In this document: one piece after another, positions 16,248-24,752 of the stretch
Position numbering within the stretch: the stretch's first letter is position 1
Layout of the letters: the number at the start of each line of letters is the position of its first letter
NCBI GenBank assembly: GCA_946553045.1
Contig: CAMNRO010000004.1
Location: 1-64,000, forward strand
DNA: 64,000 nucleotides
Direction of reading: 5' to 3'
From: an uncultured Porphyromonadaceae bacterium
Lineage (GTDB): Bacteria; Bacteroidota; Bacteroidia; Bacteroidales; Muribaculaceae
Translations under genes and position numbers: made by a program
Notes under the pieces: model-generated
What the model was told of the DNA's origin: nothing
Seen by the model: only the letters and a program-made list of their open reading frames with translations
Databases searched by the model: none

Positions 16248-17357
16248 ATGGTAAAGAGTCTTTTATCACTTGCCGCGAATAAATTAATCTGGATTTTCGC
16301 ACTCCTCATCAGCACGAACATTGGCTATGCTCAACAACAAGTCTCAGCCTGGGAATTCTATTGCAAATACTTCTCTAATGCAACTTCCGCCAACTTAAAC
16401 TGGCAAGGAAACGGCGGCTGGTCCGATATCAACTCTCTTACAGGAAGTGCACGAAAGGAAGTCAAAAATCATTCTAAAATTGATTTAAGACTAAACAAGA
16501 ATACCGGCCTATCAAATTTAAATATAGATTTCTCGGTAAATTATTTCTCTTACGGAGGCAAACTTGAGGCATCTTACGATGGAAATTTTCAAGCAAAACT
16601 ATCTGAGCCTTATTTCCGCAACAATACAGTCGAATGGTATTCTGCAGCTTCGAGCATAACCAATAAGTCTAATAACAGGACCGACATCAAAACGTCTGTC
16701 TCACCATGGCAGTTGCAAATGTCTGATTTTAATCTGAAAAATGTGAATGGAGATGTGTACACATTTACATGCAAATCCACTACAACGAATCTTAATAAAT
16801 CGGTATCAGCGCCTTCCAATAGAGTAGACGACAGTCCAATAATATATCCGATATCATTCGGCGAAATCAAATTGAGCATCCCAGCGTCTACACTATCTCA
16901 GAATGATGAATTCGGAACTTGGACCTGGAACTCCAATCGAACAGAATTTCAACTCAAGTCCAATGGCTCAATATGGTATGCAGAAAAGCTAATTTTACAC
17001 ATTACTAAAGAATCCAGCAAACTGAAATTAAGTTTAATAAGTCCTACAACGGTCCTGTTTAAAAATCCGATATCAAAAACAAGCATTGGGCTGCCTGTAT
17101 ATGAAGTAAATTTTTGTTTTGGAGACAAAGCCATACCAATTAAGTTTATCGGAAAAGATTCAAGAGACCTCAATATTGCAATAGATTACGGTTCATACAA
17201 CCGCCTCACCGAAGAACTTGACCTTGACGCAACCTCATTTATCAGCCAACTAAAACAATACAAATATTGCACCATAACCACAAGCACAGGGCTTGACACC
17301 AAATCATTTGTCTTTACTCTTGAAGGTCTATCCAGTATTTTAGACTATATACACTAA
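16248..17357 (+). CDS. Exported protein, unknown, AT-rich
   Basis: 369 residues from the ATG at 16248, which gives a good signal peptide ending near IGYAQQQ. The mature protein has a high content of Ser, Asn and aromatic residues and a beta-rich pattern, without a motif I recognise. Base composition is clearly more AT-rich than in neighbouring genes, and codon use differs (many AAT, ATA, TTA), which suggests transfer or relaxed selection. It is followed after five bases by the CsgG-like gene, so the two form a unit. Possibly a partner secreted or attached at the outer membrane. Confidence 0.7.
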   Translation: MVKSLLSLAANKLIWIFALLISTNIGYAQQQVSAWEFYCKYFSNATSANLNWQGNGGWSDINSLTGSARKEVKNHSKIDLRLNKNTGLSNLNIDFSVNYFSYGGKLEASYDGNFQAKLSEPYFRNNTVEWYSAASSITNKSNNRTDIKTSVSPWQLQMSDFNLKNVNGDVYTFTCKSTTTNLNKSVSAPSNRVDDSPIIYPISFGEIKLSIPASTLSQNDEFGTWTWNSNRTEFQLKSNGSIWYAEKLILHITKESSKLKLSLISPTTVLFKNPISKTSIGLPVYEVNFCFGDKAIPIKFIGKDSRDLNIAIDYGSYNRLTEELDLDATSFISQLKQYKYCTITTSTGLDTKSFVFTLEGLSSILDYIH

Positions 17358-17362
17358 ACATT

Positions 17363-18505
17363 ATGCGAAAGTTTATTTTGATATTTCTGACGCTTTTCAG
17401 CGCCACGATGTCATGTATGAGCCAAATGAGAATTGCAGTTCTCAGACTTGATGCTGGTGTAGGCCTAAACAACGAACAAGTAGATGGTCTCCAGGACATG
17501 CTATTAAGCACAATCGAAAATACAGGTCTTTTCTTTATAACAGAACGCTCACGCATAAACGACATAACAAAAGAATTAGGCATCAAACAAGCCTCTCGAT
17601 TATCAACCGGACAGTTGCAAAGTCTAAGCCGACGGCTAGGAGTTGAAGCAATCATTGTTGGAACTGCCAACTATCAAATACGAGAACGCACACCAATCGA
17701 CGTCCAGACCGGAATGGCGAAAGGTGAATATGATATTGATATTCGTTTGGTCAACCTCAGCAATGGACACGTAATAGCATCTGCTGGCGACACCCAGCAA
17801 ACCGGAGAAACAACACGTTCTTTGATAAAACGCATAGTCAACGATTTGTCAAATCGTTACCAGTCTAATATTCAGACAACAACCACACCATCATCGCCGA
17901 TTACCCTTCATGGATATCTCATGGTGCACCCAAAAGATTTAGGTATTTTTTCTGTAAGTCCATATCAGACAATATCGACAATCAACAAGCGTGCCGAATT
18001 TGGATTTAATGATTGGCGTCTTCCGTCTTCAGAGGAACTTTCTATCATGAATGCGAACAGATATTCTATAAATCTGAAATCCAATGCCACATACGGAACT
18101 GATTTAAGCAACTTTTCTTCCACTTCCCCAAAAACAGTACGCCTTGTACGCACAGTCGTCTTCACCCAACAGGAACATATCGCAGAAGGAAGCGTACGCT
18201 TATCTCCTATATTCTATAACTTTGGGAATATCCCAGTCCTTGAAGGCGAAGCTAAAGCCAAAATTAAAATTCTGAATGAATCATCTGAAACTATCTATTT
18301 AGAAAGCGTCAACTGTTCCACTAATAGTATTACAACATCTTTTACCAGTCATACAATTTCTCCCGGAGAGACAGGAATAATTACCATTGCTCTAAACACT
18401 TCAGGACGACAAGGTATGACTATAAAACGGGAAATCATTATCCGATATTCAGATAACAATGGGTCTCATGCCCTAAAGCTCCCTGTTTCAGCAAATATTA
18501 TCTGA
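17363..18505 (+). CDS. CsgG/LpoB-like protein with C-terminal DUF1573-like domain
   Basis: 380 residues with a signal peptide (about 1-20). Residues about 21-175 resemble the CsgG/LpoB fold: MRIAVLRLDAGVGLNNEQVDGLQDML, then FFITERSRINDI and VEAIIVGTANYQI, with VNLSNGHVIASAGD. A middle segment EFGFNDWRLPSSEEL resembles part of a DUF1566-type domain. The C terminus (about 275-380) has the DUF1573 pattern FYNFGNIPVLEGEAKAKIKI, then ILNESSETIYLESV. I know no standard protein with this order. It is AT-rich like its upstream neighbour and probably acts in the periplasm or at the outer membrane. Confidence 0.65.
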   Translation: MRKFILIFLTLFSATMSCMSQMRIAVLRLDAGVGLNNEQVDGLQDMLLSTIENTGLFFITERSRINDITKELGIKQASRLSTGQLQSLSRRLGVEAIIVGTANYQIRERTPIDVQTGMAKGEYDIDIRLVNLSNGHVIASAGDTQQTGETTRSLIKRIVNDLSNRYQSNIQTTTTPSSPITLHGYLMVHPKDLGIFSVSPYQTISTINKRAEFGFNDWRLPSSEELSIMNANRYSINLKSNATYGTDLSNFSSTSPKTVRLVRTVVFTQQEHIAEGSVRLSPIFYNFGNIPVLEGEAKAKIKILNESSETIYLESVNCSTNSITTSFTSHTISPGETGIITIALNTSGRQGMTIKREIIIRYSDNNGSHALKLPVSANII

Positions 18506-18511
18506 CGGGCA

Positions 18512-20338
18512 TCAACTTGTGAAGCGGGCAATGGCGGCGAGGAATTCGGGGCCGTAGTGGCGCGCCTTGTATTCGCCGACGCCGGTCACACCGAGGAGGT
18601 CGAATTCGGTCACAGGCCTACGTGCGGCCATGTCGAGCAGGGTGGCATCGGAGAAGATGATGTATGGCGGCTTGTTCTCCCGGCGCGCTATAGCCAGTCG
18701 CACAGACTTCAGGTGCTCGAACAGCGCCTTCGACGAAGCCGAGTCGGCCGTAAATGACGGCGCCGCCGGTTTGGCGCCCTTGCGCTCCCTGGCTACAGCC
18801 TCGGTGTAGCGCGACAGGGTGAGATGGGCCTCGCCGCGCAGAAGCTTCATGCCGAACTCCGTGACGCGCAAATGGTTGCCGTCGTCATAAGCAATCTCGA
18901 ACACGCCGAGCTGCACCATCTGCTGAAGATAGTCGTTCCATTCCTTCTGACTCAGGTCGCAGCCTGCGCCGAAAGTCTTAATTCTGTCATAGCCTGCCGC
19001 GCGGATATCGGCGCGCATAGAGCCTCGCAGTATGTTCACGAGTGTGAACACACCGATGTTCGTCCAGCCCGTGCGGGCCACGGCGCTGATAGCCTTCTGA
19101 GCCAGCACAGTGCCGTCGAAACGTTCGGGCGGCTCGAGGCAGACGTCGCAGTTGCCGCAGTCGCAGTCGCGCGCCTCGCTGAAATACGACAGCAGTATGC
19201 GGCGGCGGCACACCTTGGCCTCGGCGTAAGCCCTCATGCGGTCAAGTTTCTCCATATTGATGGCCTGGCGCCCCGACTCGGCGGCGAAATTGCGCCGGGC
19301 GATGATGTCGGCAACGCTGTGGAAGAGCACAGCCTCGGCCGGAAGCCCGTCGCGGCCCGCTCGGCCTATCTCCTGATAGTAGCTCTCGATGTTCGACGGC
19401 AGATTATTGTGCACCACCCAGCGTATATTACTCTTGTCGATACCCATGCCGAAAGCTATTGTGGCGCACACCACCTGCGCCGTGCCGTCGAGAAAAGCCT
19501 TCATCGCCTCCGACCGCTCCGACGCATTCATGCCCGCATGATAGCGCACCGAACGCACCCCGGCCGCCGTCAGAGCTTTGTGCAGCGAATCTACGCCCGC
19601 CCGCGACAGACAGTAGGCCACGCCCGAATCGTTCGGATACTTCCTCGCCAGCGAGGCTATGAAGCGCACACGGTCGCGTGCTCCGGGGTTGTTATATGCC
19701 CGCAGGGATATGTTGGGCCGGTCGAACGAACTCACGAAATTAAACGGGTCGCGCAGTCCGAGCTGACGCGCTATGTCGTCGCGCGTCAGACGGTCGGCCG
19801 TCGCCGTCAGGGCTATTGTCGGCACATCGGGGCGCAGCTCCTTCAGGCGCGCAAGCTCCGTATAGTCGGGGCGGAAGTCGTGGCCCCACTGCGATATGCA
19901 GTGTGCCTCGTCGATGGCAAAAAGGCTGATATCGAGCCGCTCCCAGTTGTCTATTTCGGCGAGAAGACGCTCCGGCGATATATACAGCAGCTTGAGGCGT
20001 CCGGCGAATGCCGCCGCAAGAATCTGGCGGTTATAGCTCTCCGGCTGGTTCGAATGGACGGCGGCTGCCGGAATACCGTTGGCCACGAGAGCCTGCGTCT
20101 GGTCCTGCATCAGCGCTATCAGCGGCGACACCACCACGGCGCAGCCCTTGGGCGCAAGCAGCGCCGGCAACTGATAGCATATCGACTTGCCTCCGCCCGT
20201 CGGCATAAGCACAAGAGCGTCGCGGCCGCTGCACACGGCCTCGATGATTTCATATTGCCCCGGCCTGAACGAACGGTAACCATAGAAGCGCGCCAGCAGC
20301 CCCAGCGCATTTTCTTTCAGCGATTCTTTTTCCATCAT
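18512..20338 (-). CDS. recQ: ATP-dependent DNA helicase RecQ
   Basis: 608 residues with the full RecQ layout. The helicase core has PTGGGKS (Walker A), DEAHC (Walker B) and the aromatic-rich loop SQWGHDFRPDY. Motif VI is YQEIGRAGRDG. The zinc-binding Cys set CRRRILLSYF and DCDCGNCDVC is followed by the winged helix and a C-terminal HRDC domain (about 525-605). RecQ unwinds DNA in recombination and fork repair. The -7 box ends only five bases from the ATG, so the mRNA may lack a leader. Its 5' flank carries a 7-base-period palindromic element. Confidence 0.96.
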   Translation of the reverse strand: MMEKESLKENALGLLARFYGYRSFRPGQYEIIEAVCSGRDALVLMPTGGGKSICYQLPALLAPKGCAVVVSPLIALMQDQTQALVANGIPAAAVHSNQPESYNRQILAAAFAGRLKLLYISPERLLAEIDNWERLDISLFAIDEAHCISQWGHDFRPDYTELARLKELRPDVPTIALTATADRLTRDDIARQLGLRDPFNFVSSFDRPNISLRAYNNPGARDRVRFIASLARKYPNDSGVAYCLSRAGVDSLHKALTAAGVRSVRYHAGMNASERSEAMKAFLDGTAQVVCATIAFGMGIDKSNIRWVVHNNLPSNIESYYQEIGRAGRDGLPAEAVLFHSVADIIARRNFAAESGRQAINMEKLDRMRAYAEAKVCRRRILLSYFSEARDCDCGNCDVCLEPPERFDGTVLAQKAISAVARTGWTNIGVFTLVNILRGSMRADIRAAGYDRIKTFGAGCDLSQKEWNDYLQQMVQLGVFEIAYDDGNHLRVTEFGMKLLRGEAHLTLSRYTEAVARERKGAKPAAPSFTADSASSKALFEHLKSVRLAIARRENKPPYIIFSDATLLDMAARRPVTEFDLLGVTGVGEYKARHYGPEFLAAIARFTS

Positions 20339-20342
20339 AGCA

Positions 20343-20350
20343 CAAAAATA
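20343..20350 (-). promoter_or_regulatory. -7 element directly at the recQ start
   Basis: TATTTTTG on the minus strand (20350-20343) lies immediately before the ATG at 20338. With the usual spacing of about four bases to the transcription start, the mRNA would begin at or next to the start codon. No clear -33 TTTG is found; that position is inside the repeat element. Confidence 0.5.
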
Positions 20351-20360
20351 AGACTTTTTT

Positions 20361-20450
20361 AGTTAGAAATTAGAAGTTAGTAGTTAGAAGTTGCATCCAA
20401 AATAAACTTCTAACTCCTAATTTCTAACTCCTAACTTCTAATTACTAACT
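20361..20450. repeat. 7-base-period inverted element between holin-like gene and recQ
   Basis: The left arm (20361-20392) repeats words like TTAGAAG, TTAGTAG; the right arm (20406-20450) is the inverse with words like CTAACTC. The TAG stop of the holin-like gene (20447-20445) is the first unit of the right arm. Confidence 0.8.
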
Positions 20451-20885
20451 CATTTTGCTCTTGTCCTCAAGATACTTCCGGGCCTTGGCCGCCCATGCGG
20501 CGTCGCTGCAGGTCGATTCGTTTTCGAGAACCGACATCAGCTGCCACAGAAAAATAACCACCCCCAGCATATTGAGCGCGCTGTGGCCCCCGGTGAGAAA
20601 ACTTATGGCCGAACCCAGAGCCAAATCGGCCCCGTGCGCCACGCAAAGCCCCACATACACCCCCACCAGACGCCTCACAGCCCGCCCGAATCGCCTGGAA
20701 GACAGACATGCGCCATCCTTGAGCTTTCCGGCACGGCGCAAGCGGCGCCTCATACGCACCCCCGACACAACATCGGCCATCACCATGGCCGTACAAAGAC
20801 CCGCCACAGGCAGAACGGGCTCAACAAAAGCTGCCGCGGCTCCTCCGGCCGCCGTCACAGCTATTTTTATCTGAGAATTATCCAT
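20445..20885 (-). CDS. Small membrane protein resembling phage holins
   Basis: 146 residues with three or four hydrophobic segments: about 9-40 (ending PVAGLCTAMVMADVVSGVRM), 75-100 and 103-122. They are separated by a very basic loop (RRRLRRAGKLKDG). The MADVVSGVRMRRR pattern and size resemble a group of holin-family proteins found in Bacteroidales phages and elements. There is no endolysin or other phage gene nearby, so a lysis role is not supported by context. It may be a domesticated or stand-alone gene. Its stop lies in a repeat element. Confidence 0.5.
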   Translation of the reverse strand: MDNSQIKIAVTAAGGAAAAFVEPVLPVAGLCTAMVMADVVSGVRMRRRLRRAGKLKDGACLSSRRFGRAVRRLVGVYVGLCVAHGADLALGSAISFLTGGHSALNMLGVVIFLWQLMSVLENESTCSDAAWAAKARKYLEDKSKMS

Positions 20886-20892
20886 AACACTG

Positions 20893-20964
20893 CAAAATTA
20901 CAGTCGCGCATCCCCTTTTGATTGACTTAAATGACACTCAGTTCTACGAAAAACGCTAATTTTG
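20893..20964. promoter_or_regulatory. Divergent -7 elements
   Basis: TAATTTTG on the minus strand (20900-20893), seven bases from the holin-like start, and TAATTTTG on the plus strand (20957-20964), 32 bases before the plus ATG at 20997. Neither has a clear -33 TTTG. Confidence 0.5.
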
Positions 20965-20996
20965 CAGCAACAAGAGATTGTCTAAAACAGAATACA

Positions 20997-22145
20997 ATGA
21001 ATGTGATATTATACGACGAGCATGCGGTGTGGGCCGACCTCCTGCCCATAAGCTTCACACGCCCCGTAAGCGCCATCCGCATAGGCATCGACACCATAGC
21101 CGAGAAATGGCAGGCATTCCTGCCCGGCGAATACTCCTGGAAAGTATCAGAGCAATATCTCGAAGAGCTCTTCCCCGCCATAGGCGAAGACTGCCCCGAC
21201 ACACTCTTCATTGCCGGCAATGTGCTGCCCGACGCCGTTCTGGCAGCCAAGGCGGCAGCCCTGAAGCCGGGCGAGGCACTTATCGACGCTCGCGGCCGCG
21301 TCGTTGCCCATCGCGGCAAAGAAATCGAAACCCGGGTAGAATCATACACCGAAGCCATCGCCATAGAGCAGCTCTACGACATCTTCATGCTCAACGGCGC
21401 CCGGATAAAGGCCGACTTCGAACGCCTCACTGCAGGCCGGGCATCACAGCCCTTGTCGGCCACAAACACGGTCATCGGCGACCCCTCGCTCATCTTCATC
21501 GAAGAAGGCGCACACGTCGAGGGCGCCTTCCTCAACACCTCAAAAGGCCCCATATACGTCGGCGCCGACGCCGAAATCATGGAAGGCTCAATGCTCCGCG
21601 GGCCAATAGCCCTCTGCGAACACGCGACAGTCAACATGGGCACCAAAATATATCCCGACACCACCGTCGGACCCTTCTGCAAGGTCGGCGGCGAGCTGAA
21701 CAACGTCGTGTTCCTCGGCTACTCCAACAAAGCCCACGACGGCTTCCTCGGCAACGCCGTCATAGGCGAATGGTGCAACATCGGCGCCGGTGCCGTAGCC
21801 TCCAACCTCAAGAACGACTACACCCAGATACGCCTCTGGAACTATCCCACACACCGCTTCGCCCGCACATCGCTGCAATTCTGCGGCCTCATAATGGGCG
21901 ACCACTCCAAGGCCGGAATAAACACCATGTTCAACACCGCCACGGTGCTCGGCGTGGGCGTCAACGTGCACGGCGCAGGCTTCCCCCGCAACTTCGTCGA
22001 GTCGTTCAGCGAAGGCTCCACTGCCGGCTTCACCCGCGTTCCCGAAAAGAAATTCTTCGACATCGCCGAGCGCATGATGGCACGCCGCGGCAAAGCCCTC
22101 AGCCCCGCCGAACGCAGCATGCTCACCCACCTGATGACCTTGTAA
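20997..22145 (+). CDS. GlmU-like sugar nucleotidyltransferase/acyltransferase-type protein
   Basis: 382 residues from the ATG at 20997. The N-terminal part (about 1-165) looks like the Bacteroidota GlmU-like putative sugar nucleotidyltransferase domain (ILYDEHAVWADLLPISFTRPVSAIRIG). The C-terminal part is a left-handed beta-helix of hexapeptide repeats (GPIYVGADAEIMEGSMLRGP, then KIYPDTTVGPFCKVGGE). The protein likely handles sugar phosphates for envelope glycans. The usual GlmU GxGxRM-type loop is absent at the start, so nucleotidyl transfer is not certain. It has its own -7 box. Confidence 0.8.
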   Translation: MNVILYDEHAVWADLLPISFTRPVSAIRIGIDTIAEKWQAFLPGEYSWKVSEQYLEELFPAIGEDCPDTLFIAGNVLPDAVLAAKAAALKPGEALIDARGRVVAHRGKEIETRVESYTEAIAIEQLYDIFMLNGARIKADFERLTAGRASQPLSATNTVIGDPSLIFIEEGAHVEGAFLNTSKGPIYVGADAEIMEGSMLRGPIALCEHATVNMGTKIYPDTTVGPFCKVGGELNNVVFLGYSNKAHDGFLGNAVIGEWCNIGAGAVASNLKNDYTQIRLWNYPTHRFARTSLQFCGLIMGDHSKAGINTMFNTATVLGVGVNVHGAGFPRNFVESFSEGSTAGFTRVPEKKFFDIAERMMARRGKALSPAERSMLTHLMTL

Positions 22146-22169
22146 TATCGCACTTTTTTCGTATCTTTG
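22140..22169 (+). promoter_or_regulatory. Promoter of the Panacea-type gene pair
   Basis: TTG (22140-22142), 19 bases, TATCTTTG (22162-22169). It begins over the stop of the preceding gene. The leader to the ATG at 22234 is about 60 bases. Confidence 0.65.
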
Positions 22170-22233
22170 CGTTATTCTGCAATATAGGAAGTGCTTTCGT
22201 GCAAATCCGTGCGCAATTTTATAAAATGGCATT

Positions 22234-22749
22234 ATGACATATCCGATACAAGACATAGCACGTTACATCGGCCTCACATCACTTTTAAAGGGACTGACAA
22301 TCAGCCCACTAAAGTTACAGAAGCTGTTATACTATGTACAGGCATGGTATATGGTTTTTTATGGCAGAGAGAACGTGCCTTTTTCCGACAAGCCTCAGGC
22401 TTGGGTCAATGGACCTGTCTATCCTGTTATATTCCATGTATATAAGACCAAGACCGCAAATATGTGCGATCACCTGAAAGCCTCCGATTTTTACGAAGGC
22501 GCACCGGAAAAAGGCCTCGAAGAAATATGTGGCAATATACATCTTGATTTCGAACTTCTGGAATCAATAATACTTCTTTATGGCTCAAAAACCCAGAATG
22601 ATCTGATTTTCCTCACTCATTCCGAGAAGCCCTGGGTAGAAATGCGGGAAGGGCTAAGACCTTTTGACCGTTCTGAAAGAGAGTTGTCGTTGGATACGAT
22701 GTACCAATATTATAAGGAACGGCACGAACGCAACATGGCAAAAGCATGA
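22234..22749 (+). CDS. Panacea (DUF4065/SocA-like) domain protein, putative antitoxin
   Basis: 171 residues. The N-terminal two-thirds shows the Panacea pattern: LTISPLKLQKLLYYVQAWYM, then FSDKPQAWVNGPVYPVIFHVYK, with WVEMREG further on. Panacea domains are known as antitoxins that pair with many unrelated toxins, and SocA is a proteolytic adaptor of the same group. The gene is less GC-rich than its neighbours, has its own promoter, and its stop overlaps the next start (ATGA at 22746-22749), the arrangement typical of toxin-antitoxin pairs. Function as an antitoxin is inferred from family and context. Confidence 0.75.
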   Translation: MTYPIQDIARYIGLTSLLKGLTISPLKLQKLLYYVQAWYMVFYGRENVPFSDKPQAWVNGPVYPVIFHVYKTKTANMCDHLKASDFYEGAPEKGLEEICGNIHLDFELLESIILLYGSKTQNDLIFLTHSEKPWVEMREGLRPFDRSERELSLDTMYQYYKERHERNMAKA

Positions 22750-23270
22750 AACTGACCGCTGTTGATCTTGAACACGAGGATTACTATACAATCAACCGAC
22801 GAGATCCCCTGAAGTATTCCCTGTCGAAAGATGACTCCCGACTGTCGCATTCAGTACACGGCGTCATCAAATACGACTATATCGACCTAGGCAAGACCGA
22901 CTATCATTTCAAGCAGGCATTCGAGCAGCAAGAAATCTCCATGTATTTTGAGAGAATGAATCTATTGTCGACCACGACGATAGACAATCTTTCATCAAGA
23001 GCGGACGATTTACATCTCCGCAGATCAGACATAAAAGGCAATCTCAAGAAAGCCGTTCTACAGATATATCCTGAAATGGCGCAGTCGAATCCGATAATTT
23101 ACCATATCGCCCTGCACGACAAAAACCATAAGGAAAAAGGCGACCGAAACAAAGGCACGCGCTGCCCCCGCCTGTATTTTATGCTGGGAACGAACGGACA
23201 TATATACATTCTGTTTTTTGACCCATATCATGAGCTGAACCCTATGATAAAGGCTGACTCCAGAGATTGA
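22746..23270 (+). CDS. Partner of the Panacea protein, putative toxin, unknown family
   Basis: 174 residues with no family I can name. The N-terminal half is charged and helical (KLTAVDLEHEDYYTINRRDP). The C-terminal half has a compact core with conserved-looking His/Asp/Arg residues: IYHIALHDKNHKEKGDRN, CPRLYFMLGTN, and the end IYILFFDPYHELNPM. The four-base overlap with the Panacea gene and the shared promoter suggest it is the toxin of the pair. The enzymatic activity, if any, cannot be read. It could also be an unrelated accessory protein. Confidence 0.55.
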   Translation: MKLTAVDLEHEDYYTINRRDPLKYSLSKDDSRLSHSVHGVIKYDYIDLGKTDYHFKQAFEQQEISMYFERMNLLSTTTIDNLSSRADDLHLRRSDIKGNLKKAVLQIYPEMAQSNPIIYHIALHDKNHKEKGDRNKGTRCPRLYFMLGTNGHIYILFFDPYHELNPMIKADSRD

Positions 23271-23313
23271 TGTTAAAATAAAATCCGCCTCACGGTTCTA
23301 ATAAATCCAAAAC

Positions 23314-23946
23314 ATGCTACCTGAAAAATATGTAATCACCATAGGACGCACCTTCGGCAGCGGAGGGCGCGCGCTCGGGCGGGCTATCGCCGACCGACTC
23401 GGCATCAGTTTCTACGACAAGATGCTGCTGGTCAAAGCGGCCGAAAAAGCCGGCTACAACCTCGAGTACTTCGAGAAGAACGACGAACGCGCACCCAGCG
23501 TCATGGGTAGCGCCATGCCGTTCTCCTTCGGATTCTACCCCATGTCGTGGATAGGCAACCCAAGCGGCAACGGCTCCGACAGCACCTATACAGCGCAGTG
23601 CGACCTCATGCACGAGCTCGCAGCCTCCGAACCGTGCGTCATCGTCGGACGGAGCGCCGACTATGTGCTCCGCGACATGCCCAACGTGGTCAACATATTC
23701 GTGCACGCGCCTGTCGAAGAATGCGTGCGTCGCATAATTCAGCGTGGCGACGTTCAGCGCGAAACCGACGCCAAGGCGCTGGCCGAACGCACAAACAAAC
23801 TTCGCGCAAATTTCTACAATTTCTATACCGACAAACGCTGGGGATATGCCGAAAGCTACGATTTGTGCCTCAATTCGGCCGGACACTCTATCGACGCCCT
23901 TGCCGACTACGCAATTGAATTCATAAAACAACGACTCGAAAAGTGA
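23314..23946 (+). CDS. Cytidylate kinase-like P-loop protein
   Basis: 210 residues of the cytidylate kinase-like family. The P-loop is altered to GRTFGSGGRALGRAIADRLG. FYDKMLLVKAAEKAGY follows, and CVIVGRSADYVLRDMPNVVNIFVHAP, read through its segments, is typical of the group. RRIIQRGDVQRETDAK and NFYNFYTDKRWG form the lid-like region. The substrate is unproven; the family is broader than Cmk itself. It heads a run of seven tightly packed plus-strand genes, with a GTGA overlap to the next gene. Confidence 0.85.
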   Translation: MLPEKYVITIGRTFGSGGRALGRAIADRLGISFYDKMLLVKAAEKAGYNLEYFEKNDERAPSVMGSAMPFSFGFYPMSWIGNPSGNGSDSTYTAQCDLMHELAASEPCVIVGRSADYVLRDMPNVVNIFVHAPVEECVRRIIQRGDVQRETDAKALAERTNKLRANFYNFYTDKRWGYAESYDLCLNSAGHSIDALADYAIEFIKQRLEK

Positions 23947-24752
23947 AAAAGTTAATCTCTGCCATCTTTATCGTCTGCATGGCTCTTGGCGCCAAAGCCT
24001 TCACAACAGACACTATAGCCATCAACACCACCCTGCTCGAAGGGCCCGCAAAAGCTGTTGTAATCACCCCCGACGGCGACAAGAAAGCCAAACGCCCGAC
24101 AGTATATCTGCTCAACGGCTTCTCAGGCACCTACCGCGACTGGAGCTCCCGCACACAGCCGCGCCTGGGCGAACTCGCCGACCAATACGGCATGATAATG
24201 GTAATGCCCGACGGACGCGACAGCTGGTACTGGGATTCGCCCGCCAACCCGCGCCTGCAGATGGAAAGCTTCATCATCAGAGAACTCGTGCCATATATCG
24301 ACGCCCACTACCCCACCAGGCCCGAAGCCGCCCAGCGCGCAATCACCGGCCTGAGCATGGGAGGCCACGGCGCACTCTGGCTCGCAATCAACCACCCCGA
24401 CGTATTCGGAAGCGCCGGCAGCATGAGCGGCGGAGTCGACATACGGCCCTTCGCCGGAAAATGGAACACGGCAAAACTCCTTGGCGAGTCGTACAGCAAG
24501 AACCCCGAACTGTGGGACAGCCATACCGTAGCCGGAAACATACCCAAAATCAAAGACGCCGGCATTAACATAATTTTCGACTGCGGCAAAGACGATTTCT
24601 TCGCCCAGGTCAACGAAAAACTGCACCGCGACCTGCTCGACGCCAACGTGCCTCACGACTACACCTCGCGTCCGGGCAACCACAGCCATAGCTACTGGGC
24701 CAACTCCGTGCTCCACCACCTCGTATTCTTCAACCAGGCATTCAATAAGTGA
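23943..24752 (+). CDS. Exported esterase, alpha/beta hydrolase (CE1/esterase D type)
   Basis: 269 residues from a GTG start overlapping the previous stop (GTGA). A signal peptide is at about 1-20. The alpha/beta-hydrolase fold shows the nucleophile elbow GLSMGG, the acid in DCGKDDFF and the His in GNHSHSYW. NGFSGTYRDWS is the oxyanion segment. It resembles S-formylglutathione hydrolase and feruloyl or acetyl-xylan esterases (CE1); since it is exported, a polysaccharide ester is the more likely substrate. Coupled to recF downstream by another GTGA overlap. Confidence 0.85.
   Translation: MKKLISAIFIVCMALGAKAFTTDTIAINTTLLEGPAKAVVITPDGDKKAKRPTVYLLNGFSGTYRDWSSRTQPRLGELADQYGMIMVMPDGRDSWYWDSPANPRLQMESFIIRELVPYIDAHYPTRPEAAQRAITGLSMGGHGALWLAINHPDVFGSAGSMSGGVDIRPFAGKWNTAKLLGESYSKNPELWDSHTVAGNIPKIKDAGINIIFDCGKDDFFAQVNEKLHRDLLDANVPHDYTSRPGNHSHSYWANSVLHHLVFFNQAFNK

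Noticed and set aside
18824-20362. Plus-strand open frame of 512 codons opposite recQ
   Set aside because: Shadow of recQ; the translation is rich in Arg and His with no fold-like pattern.
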